Of a stretch of DNA of 34,576 nucleotides, positions 25,223 to 33,267 are shown piece after piece. Position numbers and translations under genes: made by a program. The stretch is from Anderseniella sp964390445 (lineage in GTDB: Bacteria; Pseudomonadota; Alphaproteobacteria; Rhizobiales; Aestuariivirgaceae): assembly GCA_964390445.1 (NCBI GenBank), contig CAYMJJ010000017.1:1-34576 (forward strand). The letters run 5' to 3'. A model generated the notes under the pieces. That model did not search any database, was not told the DNA's origin, and worked only from the letters and a program-made list of their open reading frames with translations. How positions within the stretch are numbered: the first letter of the stretch is position 1; every line of letters starts with the position of its first letter.

Positions 25223-27082
25223 ATGAGTTTCTATTTCGCCCAGTTCCTGACCGGGTTGTCGAGCGCGTCGTCGCTGTTCCTGGTGGCGTGCGGACTGTCG
25301 CTGATCTTCGGCGTGACGAGGATCGTCAATTTTGCCCACGGCTCGTTCTACATGCTGGGCGCCTACCTGGCGTACACGATGGTGCAATACGTGCCCGGCT
25401 CGATTCTGGGCTTCTGGGGGTCTGTGCTGGCATCGGCACTGATCGTTGCGCTGGTCGGCGCGGTGATCGAGATCGTTATCCTCAAGCGCATCTACAATGC
25501 GCCGGAACTGTATCAGCTGGTGGCAACCTTCGGCATCGTGCTTATCATGCAGGATGCAATCTTGTGGATGTTCGGCGGTGAGGACCGCTTCGGCCCGCGT
25601 GCGCCCGGCCTTGATGGCGTGGTGCGCATCTTTGGCGAGCCGATACCCGAGTATGACCTGCTGCTGATCGCGCTCGGCCCGATTGTGCTGGGGCTGATGT
25701 GGCTGCTGCTGACACGCACCCGCTGGGGCATCCTGGTGCGGGCTGCAACGCTGGATCGCGAGATGGTGGCAAGCCTCGGGGTCAACCAGTCGTGGCTGTT
25801 CACCACGGTGTTTTTTCTCGGCTCGTTCCTGGCCGGGCTCGGCGGTGCGCTGCAGGTGCCGCGTGTGTCGGTCAACATGCTGATGGACCTGTCCATCATA
25901 GCCGAAGCCTTCGTGGTGGTGGTGATCGGCGGCATGGGGTCGATCCCCGGCGCGTTCGTTGCAGCACTGCTGATCGGCGAGCTGAATGCGTTCGGTGTGC
26001 TGGTGCTGCCACAGGCCACCATTGTGCTGGCCTTCGTGGTGATGGCGGTGGTGCTGGTGATCCGGCCCTATGGCCTGTTCGGCAAGCAGGACGCCGCCGC
26101 CCACGCAGCCGGCATGGTCGAGGCACCCATCCGCCCTGCAAGCGCGCTGATGCGCACCATTGCGCTGGGCCTGCTGGCGTTGCTGCTCGTGCTGCCGTTG
26201 ATCAGCAGCGAGTTCGCACTGGTGCTGGCAACTGACATCTTCATCTTTGCACTGTTTGCCGCCAGCCTGCATTTCATCATGGGCAATGGTGGCATGGTGT
26301 CGTTTGGCCATGCCGCCTATTTTGGCCTTGGGTGTTACGGAGCCGCCTTCATGGTGAAGTATCTCGGCGGTACGATGGAAATGGCACTGGTGGCAGGACC
26401 ACTGTTTGCCGGCCTCGGGGCGCTGGTGTTCGGCTGGTTCTGCGTGCGCCTGTCGGGTGTCTACATGGCCATGTTGACGCTGGCTGCTGCCCAGATCGTG
26501 TGGTCAACGGCGTTCCAGTGGCAGGACCTGACCGGCGGCGACGATGGCCTTCTGGGTATCTGGCCGTCCGACTGGGCCCGCTCCAAGACCGCCTACTACT
26601 ACCTGGCGCTGGTGCTGTGCGGGGGCGGCATATTACTGCTGCGCCGGATGATCTTCTCGCCGTTCGGCTATACGCTGCGCGGCGGGCGTGACAGCCCCAA
26701 CCGCACCGAGTCCATCGGCATCAACCTGCAAACCCACCAGTGGGCGGCATTCGTCGTCGCCGGTATCTTTGCGGGCATTGCCGGCGGCGTCTACGTGTTC
26801 TCCAAGGGCTCGATCTTCCCCGATGAAGCCGCCATCCCGCGCTCGGTCGATGCGCTGGTGATGGTGCTGCTCGGTGGCGTCCAGACCCTGTCCGGGCCGA
26901 TTGTCGGTGCCACCGTGTTCAGGTTGCTGGAAGACGAGATTTCGCGGCTGGACTACTGGCGCGCCATCCTCGGCTTCATCATCGTCGGGATCGTCATCAT
27001 CGCACCCGAAGGCATCGCCGGCTTCATCAGGCGCATTGCCATAAGGATGGGTTTTGAACGCGACGCGGAGGCGGCACGATGA
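25223..27082 (+). CDS. Fused LivH-LivM-type ABC transporter permease
   Basis: A 619-residue membrane protein joining the two permeases that are usually separate. Residues 1 to about 290 are LivH-like (FGVTRIVNFAHGSFYMLGAY; coupling segment ATLDREMVASLGVNQ). Residues about 310-610 are LivM-like (MGNGGMVSFGHAAYFGLGCYG; GRDSPNRTESIGINLQTHQW). Many hydrophobic helices are visible in both halves, joined by a polar stretch around FGKQDAAAHAAGM. The ATG at 25223 starts the permease homology; upstream codons are Pro/Arg-rich and unlikely to be translated. It overlaps livG by 4 bases. Together with LivG, LivF and the binding protein it forms a full importer. Confidence 0.9.
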   Translation: MSFYFAQFLTGLSSASSLFLVACGLSLIFGVTRIVNFAHGSFYMLGAYLAYTMVQYVPGSILGFWGSVLASALIVALVGAVIEIVILKRIYNAPELYQLVATFGIVLIMQDAILWMFGGEDRFGPRAPGLDGVVRIFGEPIPEYDLLLIALGPIVLGLMWLLLTRTRWGILVRAATLDREMVASLGVNQSWLFTTVFFLGSFLAGLGGALQVPRVSVNMLMDLSIIAEAFVVVVIGGMGSIPGAFVAALLIGELNAFGVLVLPQATIVLAFVVMAVVLVIRPYGLFGKQDAAAHAAGMVEAPIRPASALMRTIALGLLALLLVLPLISSEFALVLATDIFIFALFAASLHFIMGNGGMVSFGHAAYFGLGCYGAAFMVKYLGGTMEMALVAGPLFAGLGALVFGWFCVRLSGVYMAMLTLAAAQIVWSTAFQWQDLTGGDDGLLGIWPSDWARSKTAYYYLALVLCGGGILLLRRMIFSPFGYTLRGGRDSPNRTESIGINLQTHQWAAFVVAGIFAGIAGGVYVFSKGSIFPDEAAIPRSVDALVMVLLGGVQTLSGPIVGATVFRLLEDEISRLDYWRAILGFIIVGIVIIAPEGIAGFIRRIAIRMGFERDAEAAR

Positions 27083-27861
27083 AACAACCTGTGCTGTCCG
27101 TCCGCCACCTTTCGAAGTCCTTCGGTGGCCTCAAGGCGGTATCCGACGTGACGTTCGACCTGCAGCAAGGCGAGTTGCTGGCGATGATCGGTCCCAATGG
27201 GGCCGGCAAGACGACCTGCTTCAACATGGTCAATGGCCAGTTGAAGGCTGATGCAGGCGAAGTGTTGCTGAACGGTCAGAGCATCCTCGGGCTGTCGCCG
27301 CGCCGCATCTGGCGCATGGGCGTTGGACGCACTTTCCAGATCACCGCGACCTATGCCTCCATGACTGTGCTGGAAAACGTGCAGATGGCGCTGATCTCGC
27401 ATGCCGGCCAGACCTGGAACGGCTGGGTGCGGGCTTCCAGCTTGCATATGGACGAAGCGTTGAAGCTGCTGGACCTGGTGGGCATGGCTGACCAGTCCGG
27501 CCGGCCCGCCGCCATCCTGGCCTACGGCGACCTCAAGCGGCTGGAACTGGCCATCGCCCTGGCGCATGAGCCGAAGCTGCTCCTGATGGACGAACCGACC
27601 GCCGGCATGGCGCCGCGCGAGCGGGTCGGGCTGATGCAGCTCACCGCCAGCATTGTTGCCTCAAGCGGCATCTCGGTGCTGTTCACCGAGCACGACATGG
27701 ACGTGGTGTTTGCCCACGCCCACCGCATCATGGTGCTCAACCGTGGCGAACTGATCGCCAATGGCAGCGTCAACGACATCCGCAACAATCCGCAGGTGCA
27801 GGAAGTCTATCTTGGCGGCGGCAGGCTGTTCGTCGAGGAAAAGGGGCAGACCCATGACTGA
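27079..27861 (+). CDS. ABC transporter ATP-binding protein, LivG-type
   Basis: A 260-residue ATPase. Walker A is GPNGAGKTTCF, the LivG-specific insertion follows with RIWRMGVGRTFQ, the signature is the degenerate LAYGDLKRLELA (usually LSYG-x2-R-x-LE), and Walker B is LLLMDEPTAGM, with the switch His in FTEHDMDVVF. It pairs with the LivF-type subunit to power import through the fused permease. Both ends overlap neighbouring genes. Confidence 0.92.
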   Translation: MKQPVLSVRHLSKSFGGLKAVSDVTFDLQQGELLAMIGPNGAGKTTCFNMVNGQLKADAGEVLLNGQSILGLSPRRIWRMGVGRTFQITATYASMTVLENVQMALISHAGQTWNGWVRASSLHMDEALKLLDLVGMADQSGRPAAILAYGDLKRLELAIALAHEPKLLLMDEPTAGMAPRERVGLMQLTASIVASSGISVLFTEHDMDVVFAHAHRIMVLNRGELIANGSVNDIRNNPQVQEVYLGGGRLFVEEKGQTHD

Positions 27862-28567
27862 CGCGATGCTCCGGATTGACCGGATCAACACCTACTACGG
27901 CAAGGCCCACATCCTGCATGACCTGTCGTTTGCCGTGGCGGCCGGTGAGGTCGTTGCGCTGCTTGGACGCAATGGTGCCGGCAAGACCACCACCATGCGC
28001 TCAATCATGCAGTTGGTCCGCCCGGCCAGTGGCAACATCACCTTCGAAGGCGCGGCCATCACCCGCTGGCCCACCCATGTGGTGGCGCGCGCAGGTATCG
28101 GCTACGTTCCTGAGGAGCGCCGCATCTTCGCCGACCTGACAGTGATGGAAAACCTGGAGGTCGGCCGCCAGCCTGCGCGTGCCGGTTATCCGCAGTGGAG
28201 CGTGGAGCACCTGTTCGAGCTGTTTCCCAACCTCGCCGAGCGGCGCAACAATCGCGGCAAGCAGTTGTCGGGCGGCGAGCAGCAGATGCTCACCATCGCG
28301 CGCACGCTGATGGGCAACCCGAAACTGCTGCTGCTTGATGAACCGTCCGAAGGCATCGCCCCGGTCATCGTCGAGCAGATGGCCGACACGCTGCTGGAGA
28401 TCAAGTCCAAGGGGCTGACCGTCATCCTGTCCGAACAGAACCTGCACTTTGCCCGCCTGGTGGCGGACCGCGCGGTGATCATCGAAAGCGGCTCGGCGGT
28501 GTTTGACGGCTCGTTTGCCGAGCTTGAAAGCCACCCGGAAATCCGCGACCAGTATCTTAGTGTCTAG
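27854..28567 (+). CDS. ABC transporter ATP-binding protein, LivF-type
   Basis: A 237-residue ATPase with Walker A GRNGAGKTTTM, the LivF-type IGYVPEERRIFADLTVMENL, signature LSGGEQQML and Walker B LLLLDEPSEGIAPVIV. The start overlaps livG by 8 bases. It is the last gene of the operon on this strand; its TAG stop lies inside a small hairpin shared with the convergent creatininase gene. Confidence 0.93.
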   Translation: MTDAMLRIDRINTYYGKAHILHDLSFAVAAGEVVALLGRNGAGKTTTMRSIMQLVRPASGNITFEGAAITRWPTHVVARAGIGYVPEERRIFADLTVMENLEVGRQPARAGYPQWSVEHLFELFPNLAERRNNRGKQLSGGEQQMLTIARTLMGNPKLLLLDEPSEGIAPVIVEQMADTLLEIKSKGLTVILSEQNLHFARLVADRAVIIESGSAVFDGSFAELESHPEIRDQYLSV

Positions 28568-28580
28568 GGTCCTGACCCTA
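28565..28580. terminator. Short hairpin between convergent livF and creatininase genes
   Basis: TAGGGT (28565-28570) pairs with ACCCTA (28575-28580) around CCTG, covering the livF stop codon and ending 3 bases before the creatininase stop. It lacks a T-run on either strand, so it is a weak or Rho-assisted bidirectional terminator at best. Confidence 0.35.
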
Positions 28581-28582
28581 AC

Positions 28583-29371
28583 TCACCACCACGCGGGCTT
28601 GAACCGGTCGACGTCGTGCAGCAGCTCTATGAAACCCGCCGACTGGTGGGCGACGGTGGCCCGGCCCTTGTCAGCCGTGGCCGCTGCCGCATTGCCGGCC
28701 ACGCCGTGCGCGTTGAGGTCGTGCATCATCCAGCCGAACCGGTGCGGCCCATAGGCGCGCAGGTGGGTCATGTCCCGCGCCAGCACCTGTTGCAGCGAGC
28801 CGAAATCCTGCGCCTTGTCCATCGCTACCGCGTCTGGCCGGTGGGCCAGCATGATCGAGGTCTCGATGTCGCCGCCGTGCATGCCGAACCGCACTTCTTC
28901 GTCGCTGAACAGACCTGGCGGATAGCCGAAACGCGACCAAGCGGTTGCCACGCACAGCAAACCAAGCTCTGCCCGGGCACGCAGTATGACGATATCGGCA
29001 ACCGGCGTGTTGCCGCCGTGCGAGCTGACCAGCACCAGCTTGTTGATGCCCAGCGCGTGCACGTCGCGCGCGATTGCCATCCACCTGTCGGCCAGAGCGC
29101 CGGGCTGGGCTGAAACGGTACCGGGAGACGCGCCGTGTTCGGCGGACCAGCCAACCTCTTCCACCGGCAGGAAGGTCACGGTCAACTCGCTTGGCAAGGC
29201 TGCAATGGTGGCAGCCACCATGGCGCGGGCAATGTCTGCATCGGTGGAAGCGGGCAGGTGGGGCCCGTGCTGTTCGGTGGCGGCAACCGGCAACACGGCA
29301 ATCCACGCACTGGTGTCTGCCGCTGCAACGGCGGCCGTGTCCATGTCTGTCCAGTAGTGCTCGGGGCGCAT
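28583..29371 (-). CDS. Creatininase family protein (metal-dependent amidohydrolase)
   Basis: A 262-residue creatininase/MftE/FAPy-deformylase family protein. The metal site is intact: Glu33, His35 and His38 in ATEQHGPHLP, Asp44 in STDAD, His118 in VSSHGGN, and His165 with Glu170 in MHGGDIETS. Members hydrolyse cyclic or formyl amides with zinc or manganese. It converges on the liv genes with a 15-base gap, so it is not in the same transcript, but its chemistry would fit opening a cyclic amide made by the upstream enzymes. The ATG at 29371 lacks a strong ribosome site; an ATG 9 codons later is the alternative. Confidence 0.87.
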   Translation of the reverse strand: MRPEHYWTDMDTAAVAAADTSAWIAVLPVAATEQHGPHLPASTDADIARAMVAATIAALPSELTVTFLPVEEVGWSAEHGASPGTVSAQPGALADRWMAIARDVHALGINKLVLVSSHGGNTPVADIVILRARAELGLLCVATAWSRFGYPPGLFSDEEVRFGMHGGDIETSIMLAHRPDAVAMDKAQDFGSLQQVLARDMTHLRAYGPHRFGWMMHDLNAHGVAGNAAAATADKGRATVAHQSAGFIELLHDVDRFKPAWW

Positions 29372-29473
29372 GCGGTCAGGCTTTCGGGCTATGCAATGGC
29401 TTGGCCCGTTCTAGGCCATTCTGCTGCAAAGCCCAAGCCATCACGTGCCAGGGACAGAACAATGGGTTCTGTC

Positions 29474-29581
29474 ACTAGAGCATCATTCGATCAGATTGAA
29501 TCAGCTGATCGAATAAAGATGCTCGTTTTCAAAGCGCTAGCGCAACTTTAGCCGTTCAGTTTGGACGGCTGTTGCTCTAGT
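29474..29581. repeat. Palindromic MITE-like element with 9-bp terminal inverted repeats
   Basis: The element runs from ACTAGAGCA (29474-29482) to its exact inverse TGCTCTAGT (29573-29581). Inside lies a long palindrome: GAGCATC (29478-29484) with GATGCTC (29518-29524), and TTCGATCAG (29486-29494) with CTGATCGAA (29505-29513). A second stem, AGCCGT/ACGGCT, lies near 29550-29570. The GATCAGATTGAATC core resembles a dispersed intergenic repeat I recall from Hyphomicrobiales genomes. A separate hairpin GACAGAAC/GTTCTGTC (29453-29473) abuts its left end. The right end supplies the TAG stop of the adjacent lipoprotein gene. Confidence 0.65.
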
Positions 29582-29873
29582 TGTCGGTGGTGCGTTGTCC
29601 TTCCAGCGGCTTGGTGTTGCCGGCCTTGTAGTCGTTGGCGCGCTTGACAGCCAGTTCACCATCCATCGTCAGGTCGGTGTCGAGCACATTGTCCGGCCAC
29701 GGGTCTACCGTCTGCATCACCGTTGCGGCATGTACCGCATCACCGGCGGCAGGCGAAATCTTGTCGGAATGCCCCAGATGGCTGTGCTGGTTGCACGCGC
29801 CAAGCACCAGCGCCAAGGCCAGCGCGCAGACCGTGAAGGCGGGGTTGCGATGCTTACTTGTAGACGGCTGCAT
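29577..29873 (-). CDS. Small lipoprotein with DPWP motif, next to cpaC
   Basis: A 98-residue predicted lipoprotein: signal sequence FTVCALALALVLGAC with lipobox Cys27. A short hydrophilic domain follows, containing TVDPWPDNVLDTDLTMDG and AVKRANDYKAG. I recall small DPWP-containing lipoproteins next to Tad/Cpa pilus genes in this order, but not a named family or function. It starts inside the end of cpaC (20-base overlap) with a GGGAGG site, so it is part of the pilus operon. Its TAG stop lies in the end of the repeat element. It is far shorter than a CpaD lipoprotein (about 220 residues) and lacks recognisable CpaD sequence. Confidence 0.65.
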   Translation of the reverse strand: MQPSTSKHRNPAFTVCALALALVLGACNQHSHLGHSDKISPAAGDAVHAATVMQTVDPWPDNVLDTDLTMDGELAVKRANDYKAGNTKPLEGQRTTDN

Positions 29874-31296
29874 TGGATCCTCCCGGCAGGTCGATCAGGT
29901 GGCCATAGGGGCCCGTGACGTGTCCGCCATTTTCAATGAATGATTGCTGGTTGCGGCTGATCTCGACCTTGCCTTCGAGGAACAGCTCGGCGTCGTTTGA
30001 GCCGGCGGTCTGGTCGAGCGGCGTGGGAATGCGGTGGGTCGGATCGACCGGCTTGGCCAGACGCGGCGTGATGATCACCAGCAGGTCGGTCTCCTGCTTC
30101 TGAAAACCGGACGAGCGGAACAGGCTGCCAAGCACCGGTACGTCACCCAGCCACGGAATCTGGTCGGCATTGCGCGAATGGAAGGTCTGAAGCAACCCGG
30201 CAATCGAGATGCTCTGGCCGTTGCGCAACTCCACGGTGGTCTTGGTGCGGCGCACCGTCAGGCTGGGGATCTGGATCGCGCTGGTGACGATGGTGCGCGA
30301 GAAATCCAGTTCGCTGACTTCCGGTTCGATGGTCAGGTTGATCAGCCCGTTGTCCAGCACCGTCGGGGTGAACGACAGGCTGACGCCGAACTTCTTGAAC
30401 TCCACGGAGATCTTGTTGTTGTCCTGTGCTACCGGGATCGGAAACTCGCCACCGGCCAGGAAGCTTGCTGTCTCGCCCGACAGCGCGGTCAGGTTTGGTT
30501 CGGCCAGACGGCGCGCTGCCCCCTTCTTCTCCAGGGCCTGGATGATGATGTCGGCAGATGCGCCGCCGGTCAGCATGTCCGCGATCAGCCGGCCAAATGG
30601 CGAGCTGCCTGCATTGGAAGCCAGCGTCGGCCCGAATGGCTGGAAGCTGATGCCGCCGGCATTCACGCTGTAGTTCACGCCAAGGTCGCGGCTGGCATTG
30701 CGGTTGGCCTCGATGAAGCGTACCTCGAGTTGCACCTGCTGGCTCGCCCCGACGGTCAATGCATTGGTGACCTGGTCACCTGCAAAGTCCTTGGCGAGCT
30801 GGACTGCGCGTGCAGCAGCGGTTGCCGAACGCACGGTGCCTTGCAGCAGCACCCGCCCGTTGACGCTTCTGACGCGGATGTCCTCGCCCGGCAGCACCGC
30901 CTGCAGCGCTTCCTTGAGGCCGGATGTGTCAAAGGTCACCTCGATGTTGATCACGCCCATCAGTTCGTCGCTTGCATTGTACAGCGACAGATTGGTGCGC
31001 CCGATGCGCCGTCCCAGCACATAGAACGAGCTGGCCCCAAGCGGTGATGCATCAGCGGTTTCAGGATCGCCCACCACCAGGTTGGCAATGGCCGATGTTG
31101 ACTTGATGGTTTCCGACTGCCCGACCGGTACCTTCACCGTCATGATCTTGTTGAAGCCCGGCTTGAACGTCTGGGCAGCGCCGGCAGGCGGTGCGCCTGC
31201 GGCCCAAAGGCAAATCGTGCAGGCCAGCATGCAGACCAGCCGTATGGCCTGGTCCTTCCACTGTGCCGGCAACTGCTGTGCCACGGTAATCGACAT
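29854..31296 (-). CDS. cpaC: CpaC/RcpA-type secretin of the Flp (Tad) pilus
   Basis: A 480-residue outer-membrane secretin. A signal peptide ends near AGAAQ-TF. The N-terminal pilus/BON-like domains follow (VPVGQSETIKSTSAIANLVVGDPETADA; VRSVNGRVLLQGTV). The secretin domain is seen as QLEVRFIEANRNASRDLGVNY, LAEPNLTALSGETASFLAGGEFP and GLINLTIEPEVSELD. It ends with NADQIPWLGDVPVLGSLFRSSGFQKQETDLLVIITPRL, the classic secretin signature. The ATG at 31296 has a GAGGGAG site. It lies downstream of cpaB, the usual order. Confidence 0.93.
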   Translation of the reverse strand: MSITVAQQLPAQWKDQAIRLVCMLACTICLWAAGAPPAGAAQTFKPGFNKIMTVKVPVGQSETIKSTSAIANLVVGDPETADASPLGASSFYVLGRRIGRTNLSLYNASDELMGVINIEVTFDTSGLKEALQAVLPGEDIRVRSVNGRVLLQGTVRSATAAARAVQLAKDFAGDQVTNALTVGASQQVQLEVRFIEANRNASRDLGVNYSVNAGGISFQPFGPTLASNAGSSPFGRLIADMLTGGASADIIIQALEKKGAARRLAEPNLTALSGETASFLAGGEFPIPVAQDNNKISVEFKKFGVSLSFTPTVLDNGLINLTIEPEVSELDFSRTIVTSAIQIPSLTVRRTKTTVELRNGQSISIAGLLQTFHSRNADQIPWLGDVPVLGSLFRSSGFQKQETDLLVIITPRLAKPVDPTHRIPTPLDQTAGSNDAELFLEGKVEISRNQQSFIENGGHVTGPYGHLIDLPGGSNAAVYK

Positions 31297-31395
31297 GTTT
31301 GTTCTCCCTCTCAACCCTTCCACCGAATTGCCGGCAAGCAACCTGCTTGAACTTCCGGCACCCTGTGTACGGGCCTCCCTCTCAGTGTTGCGCCG

Positions 31396-32412
31396 TTATT
31401 CGACCGGCGCGCCCGGCACCGGCGGTGTCGGCGTGATTGCTGTAGACTGCGTGCCGGCAGGCGGGGCTGCCGCCTCTTCAGCGGCAGACTGGCGAAGCGG
31501 CTGGCCCACCGAGCCGCGAATGATGTTGATGGTCTTGAGATCCGCCTTGGTATCGCCGGACAGGTCGCTCACCCGCACCGATGATACCTTGGCCTTGTGC
31601 TCGACACCTGCCGGGCGCAAGACCAGCGATAACCGCCCGACGGTTGCTCCCAGCACCAGTTTCTGCGCCATCTGCGGTTCGACCTCGAGCGTCACCGCGC
31701 GCGATACCGCAGGCGACTCGACCCGGTCATCGGCAAGCTGGTCGATTGCCAGCACCTTGATGTCCTGCAGCAGCACATCCGATTGAACGCTCATCGGGTC
31801 GCCCGACCTGGCATTGCGCGTGACGATCACGTCGACCCTGTCACCGGGCAAGACGAAGCCAGCAACGCCGAGAATCTCATCGACTGAAACGGTCATTGCG
31901 CGCTTTGCCGGATCAACCAGCGACGCCAGCGTGGCGCGCTGGCCCGGGCCTGTAACCTTCTTCGACAGAACCGGCTCGTCAGTCTCGATGGCGTTCAGCA
32001 CAACCCGGTTGCCGGACTTTCCACCTTCGCTGAGCATTGCTTCTATAGTGGTGTAGGAGCCTTCGGGTTCTGCGCCCCTGGTCCACTCGATCTCGCGCAG
32101 GTTCGATGTGTCCAGCCGGTCTCCATAGCGCAGCGGTCGCGAGGCGACGACGACGGTGGTTGTTTCCAGGGCGGGCGGGGCCTGCTCGACCGGCGCAACG
32201 GCGGTCATGTCCAGCTTGCTCATCTTGTAGGCGAACACCTGGCCCGTGACTGTCGCCCCGATCACGGCAGAGGTAAGCGCGATGGCTGCCAGGGCCAGCC
32301 CGCGGCTGCCCTTGGAATTGAGCTGCATTGGCCCGAGTCCATCACGCAACGAACTGGAATTGCGCGTGCGGTGTTTCTCGCGCCATTCACGGCGTACCTT
32401 GTTCTCTGACAT
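31396..32412 (-). CDS. cpaB: CpaB/RcpC-type Flp pilus assembly protein
   Basis: A 338-residue periplasmic protein anchored by one N-terminal helix (LALAAIALTSAVIGATVTGQVF) after an unusually basic cytoplasmic stretch. The SAF domain spans about residues 85-150 (VVVASRPLRYGDRLDTSNLREIEW), and the RcpC domain follows (ASLVDPAKRAMTVSVDEILGVAGFVLPGDRVDVIVT). It ends in a Pro/Ala-rich tail. The ATG at 32412 has a GGGGAG site; an ATG at 32328 would drop the basic stretch. It is first in the minus-strand pilus unit and divergent from the TPR lipoprotein gene. Confidence 0.92.
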   Translation of the reverse strand: MSENKVRREWREKHRTRNSSSLRDGLGPMQLNSKGSRGLALAAIALTSAVIGATVTGQVFAYKMSKLDMTAVAPVEQAPPALETTTVVVASRPLRYGDRLDTSNLREIEWTRGAEPEGSYTTIEAMLSEGGKSGNRVVLNAIETDEPVLSKKVTGPGQRATLASLVDPAKRAMTVSVDEILGVAGFVLPGDRVDVIVTRNARSGDPMSVQSDVLLQDIKVLAIDQLADDRVESPAVSRAVTLEVEPQMAQKLVLGATVGRLSLVLRPAGVEHKAKVSSVRVSDLSGDTKADLKTINIIRGSVGQPLRQSAAEEAAAPPAGTQSTAITPTPPVPGAPVE

Positions 32413-32668
32413 AGTGCTGTTCTCCCCAACCGCATCCGTCCTGATCCGGACAAACTACATGAGGCAGATGCTTTTAAGCAGCGTTCCTTGTTGGCGCGGT
32501 TAAGCGTTGGTGAGGATAAAAAGACTCATTCGTCAGTAAATTTTAGGTTTTACAAATTGAGTCAAAATGCTGCCGTCCCGATCATTACGATTTGAACGTT
32601 TCCCGTGAATTTTGATTTACGGATCAATGGCATGGTGTCGCTTGAGTCTGTGTCAGGGAGGGCGCACA

Positions 32669-33262
32669 ATGAACCGTTTCTCGATTGTATTTGCAGGGCT
32701 GGCCAGCCTTGTTTTAGCTGGTTGCAGCCAGGGTCCGTCAGCGGGCCTGGGCGATGCCGGTGCCAGCATTTCTGCCGCTTCTGCCGGGGGCAGCGATGCC
32801 GCAGCCAGCTTGTCGCCTGCCACGTCCGACCACATGCAAGGCGTCGTTTCGGCGCGTCATCATGCGGGCCAGGCACCTTATCACGCATCGGACAATCTGC
32901 TGGTTTCGGCCAAGACCGATTTCCGCGAAGGCCGCTTCGGGCTGGCTGAGCAATCCTACCGCAAGGCTGTCGAGGTGACGCCGCGCGATGCTGAAGCCTG
33001 GATCGGGCTGGCGGCTTCCTATGACAGGTTGCGCCGCTTTGACCTGGCAGACCGCGCCTACGAACAGGCCGTCAAGCTGGTAGGCCGCACGCCAATGATG
33101 CTCAACAACCTCGGCTATTCACAGCTGCTGCGCGGTGATCTGAAAAAGGCGCGCAAGTACTTCCTGGCCGCCTATGATGGCGATCCGGACAACCCGGTCA
33201 TTCGCAACAATATCGAGCTGCTCAATGAAAGCGGCAAGCGCGTCGTGCGAGAGAAGGCCTGA
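32669..33262 (+). CDS. tadD: TadD-like TPR lipoprotein of the Flp pilus system
   Basis: A 197-residue lipoprotein with lipobox LVLAGC (Cys19) and a low-complexity Ser/Ala region (about 25-60). Tetratricopeptide repeats follow from about residue 85: LVSAKTDFREGRFGLAEQSY, AWIGLAASYDRLRRFDLADRAYEQA, MLNNLGYSQLLRGDLKKARKYFLAA. TadD is thought to act as a pilotin or assembly factor for the secretin. The ATG at 32669 has an AGGGAGG site. It is divergent from cpaB, with 256 bases between the starts, where the shared regulation must lie; a TTAA-x7-TGAG near 32500 is only a weak CtrA-like match. Confidence 0.82.
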   Translation: MNRFSIVFAGLASLVLAGCSQGPSAGLGDAGASISAASAGGSDAAASLSPATSDHMQGVVSARHHAGQAPYHASDNLLVSAKTDFREGRFGLAEQSYRKAVEVTPRDAEAWIGLAASYDRLRRFDLADRAYEQAVKLVGRTPMMLNNLGYSQLLRGDLKKARKYFLAAYDGDPDNPVIRNNIELLNESGKRVVREKA

Positions 33263-33267
33263 TTGCG

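Noticed and set aside
23690..26311. An 873-codon open frame on the minus strand
   Set aside because: It is antisense to the Rieske, binding-protein and permease genes, is rich in His, Gln and Arg with no domain motifs, and is a by-product of GC-rich third positions in the real genes.
29577..29873. The small lipoprotein as a truncated CpaD
   Set aside because: It has its own ribosome site, a full lipobox and a DPWP-centred domain, with no recognisable CpaD sequence; truncation at its very C-terminus by the repeat is still possible.
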